The notes: generated from the letters alone by a model not told the origin. Counted from the first letter of the stretch, positions 1 through 19,602 are shown. The stretch is DNA of 64,000 bases from Kitasatospora kifunensis (GCF_014203855.1 NZ_JACHJV010000002.1:434001-498000), one strand, 5' to 3'. Program-made: numbers and translations.

Positions 1-3000
1 CACCGGCTGGTCCGGATCCGCCACGAACCCGGCCAGCAGCGCGTTCAGGTGGCCGGCCAGCCGCGTGATGGTGTCCGCGTCGAACAACTCGGGGTCGTAG
101 GCCAGCGCGTAGGCCAGCTCCTCGCCCGCGTAGGCGACCAGGTTCAGCGCGAAGCTGGTGACGTCCGCACCCTCCAGGCCGTGCAGCCGAACCGGGCGGG
201 TGTCCGCTCCGGCGTCCCCGTCCATCGGGAAGTTCTCGAAGGCCACCAGGCTCTCGAAGAGGTTGGTGCCGCGTTCGACCGCGCTCCAGCTCTGGATCTG
301 CGGCAGCGGCACGTACTCGTACTGCCGAGCCTCCACCTGCGCCTGTTGCACCCGGGCGAGCCAGTCGCCCACCGGCGCGCCGCCGTCGACCTCGATCCGG
401 ACGGGCAGCGTGTTGATCAGCATGCCGACGATCGACTCCACCCCGGCGAGATCCGCCGGACGGCCCGAGACGGTGGCGCCGAACACGACGTCGGCCTCCC
501 CCGCGTAGCGGGACAGCAGCAGCGCCCAGGCGCCCTGGAGCACGGCGTTCACGGTCAGCCGCCGGCCGCGCGCGAAGTCGTACAGCCGTCGCGAGGCGTC
601 GGCGGACAGCTGGGTCACCAGGCGCTCGGTCGACTGCGCCCGGTGGTTGGCGACCGGGCGGCGGTCGTAGGGCAGCGGAGTCGGCTCGTTCACCCCGCGC
701 AGCAGCTCGCGCCAGTACCCTTCGGCCTCGGCCAGGTCCTGGGACTCCAGCCACGCCACGTAGGCGCCGAACGGGCGGCGGGTGGGGAGCACCGGCTGCT
801 CGCCGGCCGCCAGCGCCGTGTAGGCGGTGACCAGTTCGTCGAGCATCTGGAAGGTCGACCAGCCGTCCAGCAGGACGTGGTGCGAGGTGCGCAGCACGCG
901 CACCGCGTCGTCGCGCACGCGCACCAGCGCCAGCCGTACCAGCGGCGCCGCGGCCAGGTCCAGGCCCTGGGTCCGGTCCTCGGCCAGGTAGCGCGCCAGC
1001 TGCCGCTCCTGCTCCTCGGCCGACAGCGCGCGCCAGTCCAGGTGGACGACGGGTGTCTCGGTCCTGCGGTGGATGACCAGGAGCGGGCGTTCCACCTGCT
1101 CCCAGGCCACCGCGCCGCGCAGGATCTCCAGGTGCTCGGTGACGTGCCGCCAGGCGCGCTCCAGCAACTCGGGCTCGTGGACCCCGTCGAGCAGGAAGCT
1201 CAGCTGCTCGAAGTAGGCGCCCGCGCCGGGCTCGGCGAGGGTGTGGAAGAGCATGCCGCTCTGCATGGGCGTGAGCGGGTAGACGTCCTCGACGTCCCGG
1301 CCCTGGCCCACGAGGCGGTCGACGCCCGCTTGGTCCAGGGCGGCCAACGGGAAGTCGGACGGGGTGGCGCCGCCGCTGCCCGGCAGCAGGCAGTGCTCGA
1401 CCAGGGAGCGCAGCTCGGTCAGGAACCGCTGGGCGAGCCGCTCGATGGTCGACTCGTCGAAGACCTCGCCGGAGAAGATCCAGCTGAAGCCGAGGCGGCC
1501 GTGCTCGACCATGCCGACGACGTCGAGGAGGTAGGGGCGCGGCTCGTCCAGCGCGTGGTCCAGGCCCAGGGCCGGGAGCCGGTCGCGGATCAGGCCGTCC
1601 GCTGAGGTGGAGCGCTCCCACTGGCCGAGGTAGTTGAAGCTGATCTGCGGCAGCCGGTCGGCGAGCAGGGCGTGCCCCGGGCTCCCGGGCAGCGAGAGGA
1701 ACCGCAGGGCGTCGTAGCCCAGCCCCCTGCCGGGGACGGCGCGCAGCTGCTCCTTGACCGACTTGATGGTCTGAGCCCAGTCCCGCCCCGCCGGCACGGT
1801 GAGGCCGACCGGGAAGTGGGTGGTGAACCAGCCGACGGTGCGGGAGAGGTCGAGGTCCTCGAAGAGCTCCTCCCGGCCGTGGCCCTCCAGGCCGAGGACC
1901 AGGCGGTCGGCGCCGGTCCAGTCGGCGAGGGTGCGGCCGAGGGCGCTGACCAGCGCGTCGTTGATCTGGGTGCGGTAGACCGACGGGACGCGGTGGAGCA
2001 GCGCCTCGGTCTCCTCGGCGTTGAGCGAGACCTCGACGGTCCGCTCGTGCACGGTGAGGTTCGCCCCTGCCGGACGGTCGGCCGGCAGGGCGGGGGCGTG
2101 GTCCGGGTCGACGCTGTGCCAGTAGGGGAGTTCGTGGTCGAGGCCGCCGGCGCGGACGTGGTCGACCAGCGCCCGCGACCACCGCTGGTAGCTGCTCGAC
2201 TTGGCGCCCAGTGCCTGACGCGGCAGCGGGTCGACCGCCCCGGCGGCGGCGAGCTGCTGGTAGGCCGTGGTCAGGTCGGCCAGCACGACGCGCCAGGAGA
2301 CACCGTCCATCACGATGTGGTGCACGGCGAGGAAGAGCCGCGGGGCCGCCCCGCCGGCGAGGCGGAAGAGCACACCCCGCACCAGCACGCCGGCCGACAG
2401 GTCGAGCGCGCGCTGGGTCGCCAGCGCCGCGTTGTGCATGGCCTGCTCCGGGTCGGTGGTGGCACCGAGGTCGTGAACCGTCAGCAGCTCGGCGGGACGC
2501 TCGCCGTACTCCTGGACCCACTCGCCCGAGGCCGCGTCGCGGGTGTACCGCAGCCGCAGCGCGTCGTGGTGCGCCACCACCGCCTCCAGCGCCCGGGCCA
2601 GCAGCGCCTGGTCCGTCTCCGGTGCCAGTTCGAGGTGCACGGACATCGCGTAGTGGTCGGGGTTGACCGTGTGCTCGGCCAGGAACCAGCGCTGGACGGG
2701 GGTGAGTTCGGCGGATCCGGAGACCTCGGAGGGCTCGCTGCGCACCGCCCGGTCGGCCGTCTCGACCACACCGGCCAGCGCCGCGACGCTCTGGTGCAGG
2801 AAGAGCAGCTTCGAGGTCAGCCGCAGGCCCGCCTGCCGGGCCCGGGAGACGACCTGGATGGACAGGATCGAGTCGCCGCCCAGCTCGAAGAAGTTGTCGT
2901 GGACACCGACCCGCTCGACACCCAGGACCTCGGCCCAGACGGCGGCCAGGATCTCCTCGGTCCGGTCGCGCGGCGCGGTGTACCGCGTGGCGGGGCGCGC

Positions 3001-6000
3001 GGCGTGCGCCTCGGGCTCCGGCAGCGCGCGCCGGTCGACTTTGCCACTGGGGGTGAGCGGCAGCTCGGCCAGCGGGACGAAGACCGCGGGGACCATGTAG
3101 TCGGGCAGCAGCCCCGACAGGTGCCCGCGCAGCGCGGATGCGTCGGGCTCGCCCTCGGTGACGACGTATGCCGCCAGCCGCCGCCGGCCCGAGTCGTCCT
3201 GCCAGGCCAGCACGACCGCGTTGCGGACCTGCGGGTGCGTCAGCAGCGCGCTCTCGACCTCGCCCAGCTCGATCCGGAAGCCGCGGATCTTCACCTGGTC
3301 GTCGGCGCGCCCGAGGAACTCCAGGTCCCCGGAGGCCAGCAGCCGGGCGCGGTCGCCGGTCCGGTAGAGCCGGTCCCCGGCGACGAACGGGCTGGACGTG
3401 AACCGTTCGGCGGTCAGCTCAGGGCGCCCGTGGTAGCCGCGGGCGATGCCGTCGCCGCCGATCCAGATCTCACCCGGCACCCCGGCCGGCACCAGGTTGC
3501 CGCGCGCGTCGCGCAGGTGGACCCGGGTGCCGGGCAGCGGCCGGCCGATCGGCACGTACACCCGGCCGGTCAGCGCCTGGTCGGTCGGCTCGAACACGGT
3601 CGAGTCGACGGTGGCCTCGGTGCCGCCGTAGGCGTTGACGACCACGGCGTCGTGGCGCAGGTGGCGCAGCAGCGCGCGGCAGTCCTCGACCCGCCAGCCC
3701 TCGGAACCGACCGAGACCAGCCGCAGCGGCGGGAACCCGGCACCCCGCCGCTCCACCTCCTGCAGGACGGCGTTCAGCAGCGACGGGACGATCTCCAGGC
3801 CGGTCGCGCCGGTCTCGGCGATCAGGTCGAGCAGGGCGGCCGGCTCGGTGGTGACGTCCTTCGAGGCGATGACCAGCGCGCCGCCGAAGGGCAGCGAGCG
3901 GATCAGGTCGGCGAAGAAGAGGTCGACGGAGAGGCTGGAGACCGACAGGAAGCGCAGCTTGAGGGCGTCGAGCCCGTACCGCTCGTCCCAGGCGGCGCAG
4001 ATGTGCCGCACGTTGCGGTGCTCGACGGCCACGCCCTTGGGATTGCCGGTGGAGCCCGAGGTGTAGATGACGTACGCCAGGTCGTCCGCGGCGACCTGGG
4101 TGTGCGGCGCGGATCCGGGCCGGCGGTCGATGGCCGCCCGGTCCGCGTCCAGGTCCACCAGGTGGGCGCCGGTGGCCGGCAGGCGGTCCCGCACCGCGGA
4201 CCGGGTGACGATCAGCTTGGCGCCCGAGTCGGCCAGCATGTAGGCGAGGCGGTCCGCGGGGAAGTCCGGGTCGAGCGGCACGTACGCCGCCCCCGCCTTC
4301 AGGATGCCGAGCACGGCGACCGCCATGGCGGATCCGCGTTCGACGCTGAGGCCGACCAGCGAGCCCGGCCCTGCGCCGAGCCGGATCAGGTGGTGGGCCA
4401 GCCGGTTGGCCCGCTCGTCCAGCTCCCGGTGGGTGAGGGTGGCGTCCTCGGCGATCACCGCCGGCGCGTCGGGTGTCCGGGCGGCCTGCGCGGCCAGCCG
4501 CTCGTGGATCAGGGCGCCGTGCTGGCCGGGTCGCCCGGTCGCGTTCCACTCGGTCACCAGCTGCCGGTGCTCGTCCTCGGTGAGCAGCGGCAGGTCGCCC
4601 ACCGGCAGCTGCGGGTCGGCGATCGCACCGGCGAGCAGGACCCCCAGGTGGCCGGTCATCCGGGCGATGGTGTCCCGGTCGAACAGCTCGGTGCTGTACT
4701 CGACCAGGCCGAGCAGCCGCCCGTCCTGCTCCTCGAACTCGAAGGTGAGGTCGAAGAGCGAGGCGCTGCGGTCGAGTTGGTAGCCGGAGGTCTGGGCCCC
4801 GGGCAGGGTGAGCGCCTCGGCCGGGGTGTTCTGCAGCACCACCATGGCCTGCACGAGTGCCGTGCGACTCGGGTCGCGCTCCGGCTGCAGGGCCTCGACC
4901 AGCTTGTCGAAGGGGATGTCCTCGTGGGCGAACGCGTCGCGCACGGTGTCCTTGACCCGCTCCAGCAGTGCGTTGAAGGAGAGCCCCGGATCGATCTGGG
5001 TGCGCAGCACGACCGTGTTGACCAGGAAGCCGACCAGCTGTTCCAGGTCCCGGTGGCCGCGCCCGGCGGAGGAGGTGCCGACCGCGATGTCCTGCTCGCC
5101 GGACCAGCGGGCGAAGACGGCCTTGACGCCCGTGGTGAGCGCCGTGAAGAGGGTGGCGCCCTGGGCGCGCGCCAGCGCCCGCAGGCCGGTGACGGTCTGC
5201 GCCGGCAGCTCGAAGGCGTGGACGGCTCCGGCGGAGGAGCGAACCGCCGGCCGGGGCCGGTCGGTGGGCAGCTCCAGCGCCGCCAGGCCCTTCAACGTCT
5301 GGCGCCACCAGTCGAGTTGCTCGGTGAGCAGGGCGCCCTCGGCCAGCCGACCGCGCTGCCAGAGGGCGAAGTCGGGGTACTGGACGGCCACGTCGGGCAG
5401 CTGCGGGGCCCGGCCCGCGAGCCGCGCCGTGTACAGCTCGCCCAGCTCCCGGGCGACGATCCCCAGGGACCAGCCGTCGGTGACGATGTGGTGCATCCCG
5501 AGCACGCAGATGTGCTCGTCCTCTGCCAGCTCGACCAGCAGCACGCGCACCAGCGGGCCGCCCGCCAGGTCGTACGGGCGCGCCATCTCCGCCCGGACCA
5601 GCTCCCGCGCCCGCTCCTCGCCGTCGGCCGTGGCCGTCGACCAGTCGGCGGCGAGCTCGGCGTGGACGACCTGGCGGCCCCGCCCGTCGCGCGCCTCGAA
5701 GGTGGTGCGCAGCGACTCGTGCCGCGCCACCAGGTCGCCGACGGCCGCGCGCAGCACGTCGGCGGCCAGCTCGCCCTTGATCCGCACCGGGAGCGCCGAG
5801 TGGTAGTCGGCGCTGCCCGACTCGAAGTCCTCCAGGAACCACAGGCGTTGCTGCCCGAAGGAGAGCGGCAGCTCACCCTCGCGCGGGACCGCCGGGATCA
5901 GCGGACCGGCGGCGGGCGCGGCGGTGGCCGCGGCCTGGCCGGCGAGGCGCTGGGCGAGTGCCTCCCGTAGCCGGTCGGGCAGAGCGGCTATCCGGTCGGC

Positions 6001-6021
6001 GCGGGAAGACGGCGTGTTCAT
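1..6021 (-). CDS. Nonribosomal peptide synthetase, C-A-T-E-C... (3' end outside window)
   Basis: The second NRPS of the cluster assembles the peptide after the three-module enzyme at 6361-16593. ATG at 6021 follows GGGGGA at 7-nt spacing; 2007 codons are visible and the frame runs off the left edge. Domains (approximate residues): condensation (35-480, HHIVTDG near 174, L-acceptor type), adenylation (about 500-1000, YTSGSTG near 652), carrier (LGGDSILS near 1046), epimerisation (HHIVMDGVSW near 1233, SFNYLGQW near 1458), then a second condensation domain opening with PLTPMQSGMLFHT and HHVLLDGWS near 1713, as expected after an E domain. By hand alignment to GrsA, the A-domain signature is D-L-A-E-V-V-A-V-D. 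The acidic residue at position 278 and the final D resemble Arg-type codes, so a cationic substrate is inferred with low confidence. The E domain should deliver a D residue. Confidence 0.95.
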   Translation of the reverse strand, partial: MNTPSSRADRIAALPDRLREALAQRLAGQAAATAAPAAGPLIPAVPREGELPLSFGQQRLWFLEDFESGSADYHSALPVRIKGELAADVLRAAVGDLVARHESLRTTFEARDGRGRQVVHAELAADWSTATADGEERARELVRAEMARPYDLAGGPLVRVLLVELAEDEHICVLGMHHIVTDGWSLGIVARELGELYTARLAGRAPQLPDVAVQYPDFALWQRGRLAEGALLTEQLDWWRQTLKGLAALELPTDRPRPAVRSSAGAVHAFELPAQTVTGLRALARAQGATLFTALTTGVKAVFARWSGEQDIAVGTSSAGRGHRDLEQLVGFLVNTVVLRTQIDPGLSFNALLERVKDTVRDAFAHEDIPFDKLVEALQPERDPSRTALVQAMVVLQNTPAEALTLPGAQTSGYQLDRSASLFDLTFEFEEQDGRLLGLVEYSTELFDRDTIARMTGHLGVLLAGAIADPQLPVGDLPLLTEDEHRQLVTEWNATGRPGQHGALIHERLAAQAARTPDAPAVIAEDATLTHRELDERANRLAHHLIRLGAGPGSLVGLSVERGSAMAVAVLGILKAGAAYVPLDPDFPADRLAYMLADSGAKLIVTRSAVRDRLPATGAHLVDLDADRAAIDRRPGSAPHTQVAADDLAYVIYTSGSTGNPKGVAVEHRNVRHICAAWDERYGLDALKLRFLSVSSLSVDLFFADLIRSLPFGGALVIASKDVTTEPAALLDLIAETGATGLEIVPSLLNAVLQEVERRGAGFPPLRLVSVGSEGWRVEDCRALLRHLRHDAVVVNAYGGTEATVDSTVFEPTDQALTGRVYVPIGRPLPGTRVHLRDARGNLVPAGVPGEIWIGGDGIARGYHGRPELTAERFTSSPFVAGDRLYRTGDRARLLASGDLEFLGRADDQVKIRGFRIELGEVESALLTHPQVRNAVVLAWQDDSGRRRLAAYVVTEGEPDASALRGHLSGLLPDYMVPAVFVPLAELPLTPSGKVDRRALPEPEAHAARPATRYTAPRDRTEEILAAVWAEVLGVERVGVHDNFFELGGDSILSIQVVSRARQAGLRLTSKLLFLHQSVAALAGVVETADRAVRSEPSEVSGSAELTPVQRWFLAEHTVNPDHYAMSVHLELAPETDQALLARALEAVVAHHDALRLRYTRDAASGEWVQEYGERPAELLTVHDLGATTDPEQAMHNAALATQRALDLSAGVLVRGVLFRLAGGAAPRLFLAVHHIVMDGVSWRVVLADLTTAYQQLAAAGAVDPLPRQALGAKSSSYQRWSRALVDHVRAGGLDHELPYWHSVDPDHAPALPADRPAGANLTVHERTVEVSLNAEETEALLHRVPSVYRTQINDALVSALGRTLADWTGADRLVLGLEGHGREELFEDLDLSRTVGWFTTHFPVGLTVPAGRDWAQTIKSVKEQLRAVPGRGLGYDALRFLSLPGSPGHALLADRLPQISFNYLGQWERSTSADGLIRDRLPALGLDHALDEPRPYLLDVVGMVEHGRLGFSWIFSGEVFDESTIERLAQRFLTELRSLVEHCLLPGSGGATPSDFPLAALDQAGVDRLVGQGRDVEDVYPLTPMQSGMLFHTLAEPGAGAYFEQLSFLLDGVHEPELLERAWRHVTEHLEILRGAVAWEQVERPLLVIHRRTETPVVHLDWRALSAEEQERQLARYLAEDRTQGLDLAAAPLVRLALVRVRDDAVRVLRTSHHVLLDGWSTFQMLDELVTAYTALAAGEQPVLPTRRPFGAYVAWLESQDLAEAEGYWRELLRGVNEPTPLPYDRRPVANHRAQSTERLVTQLSADASRRLYDFARGRRLTVNAVLQGAWALLLSRYAGEADVVFGATVSGRPADLAGVESIVGMLINTLPVRIEVDGGAPVGDWLARVQQAQVEARQYEYVPLPQIQSWSAVERGTNLFESLVAFENFPMDGDAGADTRPVRLHGLEGADVTSFALNLVAYAGEELAYALAYDPELFDADTITRLAGHLNALLAGFVADPDQPV

Positions 6022-6058
6022 GAGTGAATCCCCCTGGGAGTGCGGATGAGCGGGTCCT

Positions 6059-6091
6059 GGGCCTGTCCGGCAAGATCTGCCGGACGGGCCC
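6059..6091 (-). other. Stem-loop between mbtH-like gene and second NRPS gene
   Basis: A 14-nt arm (GGGCCTGTCCGGCA) and its complement, with one G-U-type mismatch, flank a 5-nt loop in the 89-bp gap between two co-directional genes. No T-run follows. It could be a partial terminator or an mRNA processing/stability element that sets NRPS expression relative to MbtH. The function is inferred. Confidence 0.5.
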
Positions 6092-6110
6092 TGAGCGGTG
6101 GGGTCGGGCG

Positions 6111-6314
6111 TCAGCCGGCGGCGCGCAGGCTGCGCGGCCGCAGGTCGCTCCAGTGGGCCTCGACGTACCCGAGGCACTCCTCGCGGGGCCGGTCGGCCAG
6201 GACGGTGCGCCAGCCCGCCGGGACGGCCAGGGCGGCGGGCCACAGCGAGTGCTGGTCCTCCTCGTTGACCAGCACGTGGTACGAACTGTCGCTCTGCTCG
6301 AAGGGGTTGGACAC
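6111..6314 (-). CDS. MbtH-family NRPS accessory protein
   Basis: A 67-residue protein with GTG start at 6314, preceded by AAGG at about 8 nt. It carries the MbtH signature: N-E-E-x-Q-x-S-L-W-P near 17-26, P-x-G-W near 32-35, and C-L-x-Y-V-x-x-x-W-x-D-x-R-P-x-S-L at 47-63. MbtH proteins bind adenylation domains and are often needed for their solubility or activity. Its position between the two NRPS genes (46 bp after one, 89 bp before the next) indicates it serves this assembly line. The family assignment is secure; which A domains depend on it is unknown. Confidence 0.96.
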   Translation of the reverse strand: MSNPFEQSDSSYHVLVNEEDQHSLWPAALAVPAGWRTVLADRPREECLGYVEAHWSDLRPRSLRAAG

Positions 6315-6360
6315 GGTGCTGCCTTTCGGACGGGAGTGGAAGGCGGGTGGGGTGGGTCGG

Positions 6361-16593
<10,233 letters not shown>

Positions 16594-16740
16594 GTTGTAC
16601 CTCCAGGAAGGGGCTTGCGGGCATGGGGACGCCGCCGGGGCGTCGCAGTCCGAAAGCCGGCATGGTGATGCGGAGAGTGATGTGGGGGAGGGGAGAGCCG
16701 GGGGCCGGCGGCCGACGGCCGGCCGAGCCCCTGGGGGCAA

Positions 16741-18093
16741 CTACGCGGCTGCCACGCGCCGGGCCGAGCGCCCGCCCAGCTGCAGGAGGGTGGCCTGCCC
16801 GGTCGCCGGGTCGGTGACGAATCGGCCGGTGTAGGAGGCCTCGTCGGCGTCCAGGCGCCGGGCGGTGAAGATCAGGTGGCGGCGTAGGGTCAGCTCGGCC
16901 ACCAGGCCGGTACCGTCGGACAACCGCAGGCCCTGGCCGTCGTCCTGACGGCGGACGGCGAAGTGCGTGTCGCCGTTGCGGTAGGTGCCCACCAGCTGTC
17001 CGGGATCGGCCACGGCCACCGCCGGGTCGGGGACCTGGGGACGGTAGTCGCCGACCGGCAGGCCGTCCTCGCGCAGCAGGTCCACGACCGCGGCCCAGAG
17101 CAGCGTGCCGGTGGTGGAGTTGGTGGTCAGCGCCACGGCGGTACCGCTGCGCGGATGGAAGCGCAGGTGGGCGGTGCCGCCGTCGACGGTGCCGTCGTGG
17201 CCCAGCCAGTCGCCCTCGGCGGAGGCGTACAGGGCCAGCCCCGAACCCCAGCCGTCGGCCATGCCGAAGGCGTCGGCGGCTGGCACCCGCGCGCTCATCT
17301 CGGCCCGCTGCGCCGCGCCGAGCAGGGCGTCGGAGCCGGGGTGGGTGCCCAGGTGCAGCCGGGCGAAGGCGATCAGGTCCTCGGCACTGGCCGCGAGGCC
17401 GCTGGCCGGGGCCCAGCTGGGCGGCAGGAAGAGGCCGACCGGGCGCGCGGTGCGCTGTCCGGGCCGCACCACGTGGCAGGCGGCCAGCGCGCGGGCGGCG
17501 GATCCAGGTCGGCCCGGGAAGAGCGGCTCGATGCCGAGCGGCCGCAGCAGCAGTTCCTCCAGCGCCGCCTGCCACTTCAGGTCGGTGACCGTCTCGATGA
17601 TCCGGCCCAGAATGTTGTAGCCGGAATTCGAGTAGGAGAAGCAACTGCCGGGTTCGTGCAGCGGGTCGGTGGCCGCCACGCTCGCCGAATAGCGGGCCAG
17701 TGAGGCCTCGTCGACATCGTCGAGTTCGTGGTCGGCGACCAGTCCCGCGGTGTGGCTGAGCAGATTCCGAAGGGTGATGGACGATATCGCCCGCTCGGCC
17801 GCGCCCTCGAACTCCGCGAGGTATTCGCCGACCGGGTCGTCCAGATCGAGTTCGCCGACGGACACCAGGTGGGCTATCAGCGTGGCGGTGAAAGCCTTGG
17901 TGACCGAACCGAGGGCGAAGGCCGTGGCTCTGGTCACCGGCTCGGGTGACCCGCACCGGGCCACACCCGTGGCCACCGACAGCTCCGCACCCGCTCTGTG
18001 AACCGCCAGCTGGGCCCCGGGCACCGAGTGCTCGGCGGCCAGTTGCCTTAACCGGTTCGCTACCTGCTGTGTTTCCACGTCTCCCCCGATCAT
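16741..18093 (-). CDS. Beta-lactamase-fold (PBP-type) stand-alone thioesterase, probable peptide macrocyclase
   Basis: A 450-residue serine-hydrolase-fold protein with motifs S63-V-T-K66, Y154-S-N156 and H299-D-G, the catalytic set of class C beta-lactamases and penicillin-binding-protein-type thioesterases. Residues beyond about 350 form a separate C-terminal region, as in the roughly 450-residue SurE-like trans-acting cyclases of Streptomyces NRPS clusters; the S/K/Y spacing agrees with that group. No signal peptide is evident, which favours a cytoplasmic biosynthetic role over a secreted beta-lactamase. It lies 147 bp upstream of the first NRPS gene, on the same strand. Known family members release and cyclise peptides ending in a D residue. 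ATG at 18093 has no clear SD; GTG at 18078 follows GGGGGAG closely and may be the true start. Esterase or beta-lactamase activity cannot be excluded from sequence. Confidence 0.85.
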   Translation of the reverse strand: MIGGDVETQQVANRLRQLAAEHSVPGAQLAVHRAGAELSVATGVARCGSPEPVTRATAFALGSVTKAFTATLIAHLVSVGELDLDDPVGEYLAEFEGAAERAISSITLRNLLSHTAGLVADHELDDVDEASLARYSASVAATDPLHEPGSCFSYSNSGYNILGRIIETVTDLKWQAALEELLLRPLGIEPLFPGRPGSAARALAACHVVRPGQRTARPVGLFLPPSWAPASGLAASAEDLIAFARLHLGTHPGSDALLGAAQRAEMSARVPAADAFGMADGWGSGLALYASAEGDWLGHDGTVDGGTAHLRFHPRSGTAVALTTNSTTGTLLWAAVVDLLREDGLPVGDYRPQVPDPAVAVADPGQLVGTYRNGDTHFAVRRQDDGQGLRLSDGTGLVAELTLRRHLIFTARRLDADEASYTGRFVTDPATGQATLLQLGGRSARRVAAA

Positions 18094-18106
18094 TGAGTCC
18101 AGTCGC

Positions 18107-18144
18107 TACGGCTACCCGCACCTGTCAGGGTGCGGCTAGCCGTA
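18107..18144 (-). promoter_or_regulatory. 16-bp inverted repeat in the leader of the thioesterase/NRPS genes
   Basis: Arms TACGGCTACCCGCACC and its complement (one mismatch) flank a 6-nt loop, 14 bp upstream of the thioesterase ATG and just downstream of a possible promoter. It would form a stem at the 5' end of the NRPS transcript or act as a dyad operator, for example for the adjacent LuxR-type regulator. No T-run is present, so it is not a typical terminator. Confidence 0.6.
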
Positions 18145-18151
18145 CCCCCAT

Positions 18152-18181
18152 ATCTTGGGACGCATGATCAAAGCAGGTCAA
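18152..18181 (-). promoter_or_regulatory. Candidate promoter for thioesterase/NRPS genes
   Basis: On the minus strand TTGACC (18181-18176) lies 18 nt from CAAGAT (18157-18152). The predicted start is near 18145, at the edge of the inverted repeat. It is a plausible housekeeping-type promoter but sequence-only and weakly supported. Confidence 0.35.
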
Positions 18182-18210
18182 GACATTGCAATGTGAGGCA
18201 AACACCCAGG

Positions 18211-19593
18211 TCAGACCGTGTTTGGCGGCAGTGGGAGGGTGGCTCGCACGACGGTGGGCCCGCCGGGCGGACTGGTGACGTCCAGCCATCCGCCCAGCGC
18301 CACCGCCCGGTCCTCCAGGCCGCGCAGTCCGGTTCCGGCCGTAGGCGAGGCGCCGCCGTCGCCGTCGTCCTCCACCGAGACCACCAGGAATTTCTCGGCC
18401 TGGCTCAGGCTCACGTGGATACGGGTGGCCGAGGCGTGTTTGACCGTGTTGGCCAGGCATTCGGCGATGATGTAATAGGCCGTCGACTCGACACTGACAT
18501 CCGGTCGCCGCTCCAGGCTGCTGTCCATGGTGACCGGCACGTGGAACTTCTCGGTCAACGCCTCGACGGCGGCGTCGAGTCCGCGGTCGCTGAGGATAGG
18601 CGGCTGGATTCCCCGTACCAGGTCGCGGATTTCGTCGAGGGTCTTCCGGATCTCCTGATGGGTCTCGTCGATCAGCGCGGAGAGGTACTCCGCGTCATGG
18701 CTGCGTCGTCGCCTGGCGTGCGAGAGATTCATCAGCAGCACGGCCAGCCGGGCCTGCGCGCCGTCGTGCAGATCGCGTTCCAGCCGGCGGTAGTCGGCGT
18801 CATTGACCCGAAGCGCCGCGATTCGCTGGCGTTCGGCGGCCTCCTTCCGCTGCCGCGCCTCCGCCTCGTCGATTCGACTGAGGATTCGCCGCACCAGCCG
18901 GGCGCGCAGCCGGCCCATCCAGAACAGCAGGCCGAGCAGCGCGGCGAGGACCAGCAGTGAGGCGGCACCGACCAGCACCCTGGTCAGTGGGTCCGCCACC
19001 AGGATCGTGTTGCCGGGGCCGAAGGCCAGTTGCTCGGGCGGCCCGAGCGGCAGGGCCACCAGGAACGCGACGATGGGGATGGATAGCGCCGCCATCGGCA
19101 CCAGCCAGATCGCGCCGAGCAGCAGCAGGCCCAGGTAGCCGATGTCGGTCCAGCCGGCCTCGGGATACGGCTGGCGCCGCCCCGGCGGCCCGGCGGGCGG
19201 GCGCGGCGGCTCGCCGAGGCCGGAGTCCCCGACCACGGAGTGGGCGAGCAGGCGCTCCAGGTCGGCGACGGCCCGCAGCAGCGGAAGGCTGAAGGACAGG
19301 CCGTCGCGCAGCACGGCCAGCCGGCCCGGCACCTCGCGCAGGGCCGCCCGCAGCGCCTGGCCAGGACGGGCTTCGGAGGCACCGCCGGCCCACCGGGTCA
19401 CGGTGATCAGCGCGCGCACGCACAGGGCCAGGGCCACCGGCAGGCCCAGCAGCAGCCAGGACACCGCCCGCAGCACCAGGGAGATGAGGATGAACGGGGC
19501 CAGCAGCAGGCCGACCAGGCTGCCGATCGACAGATAGATGAGACCGGCCGCCACGCGGTACGGAGTGCGCAGTTTCACGGAACTGGGAACCAC
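18211..19593 (-). CDS. Two-component sensor histidine kinase (NarL/LiaS-type)
   Basis: A 460-residue membrane kinase with GTG start. Two hydrophobic segments lie near residues 12-60, then two or three more between about 150 and 230 separated by a Pro/Gly-rich loop. A HisKA_3 dimerisation/phosphoacceptor box, E-R-D-L-H-D-G-A-Q-A-R-L, has its His near 276. A C-terminal HATPase follows, with the N-box E-C-L-A-N-T-V-K-H and a glycine-rich lid. It starts 9 bp after the response-regulator gene, so the two are co-transcribed, and it sits directly upstream of the thioesterase/NRPS genes. It probably senses an envelope or peptide signal; the ligand is not deducible. Confidence 0.92.
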   Translation of the reverse strand: MVPSSVKLRTPYRVAAGLIYLSIGSLVGLLLAPFILISLVLRAVSWLLLGLPVALALCVRALITVTRWAGGASEARPGQALRAALREVPGRLAVLRDGLSFSLPLLRAVADLERLLAHSVVGDSGLGEPPRPPAGPPGRRQPYPEAGWTDIGYLGLLLLGAIWLVPMAALSIPIVAFLVALPLGPPEQLAFGPGNTILVADPLTRVLVGAASLLVLAALLGLLFWMGRLRARLVRRILSRIDEAEARQRKEAAERQRIAALRVNDADYRRLERDLHDGAQARLAVLLMNLSHARRRRSHDAEYLSALIDETHQEIRKTLDEIRDLVRGIQPPILSDRGLDAAVEALTEKFHVPVTMDSSLERRPDVSVESTAYYIIAECLANTVKHASATRIHVSLSQAEKFLVVSVEDDGDGGASPTAGTGLRGLEDRAVALGGWLDVTSPPGGPTVVRATLPLPPNTV

Positions 19594-19602
19594 GAGAATT
19601 CG

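Noticed and set aside
49..1605. Plus-strand open frame of 518 codons at the left edge
   Set aside because: Antisense of the E and C domains of the partial NRPS; biased composition and no homology.
1672..5970. Plus-strand open frame of 1432 codons opposite the NRPS
   Set aside because: It is the antisense shadow of the NRPS at 1-6021: Arg/Gly/Val/Pro/Gln-rich translation, no domains, typical of GC-rich DNA with third-position bias.
16741..18093. Secreted class C beta-lactamase giving resistance
   Set aside because: No signal peptide, and the position between a two-component system and the NRPS fits a PBP-type thioesterase better. It is kept only as an alternative.
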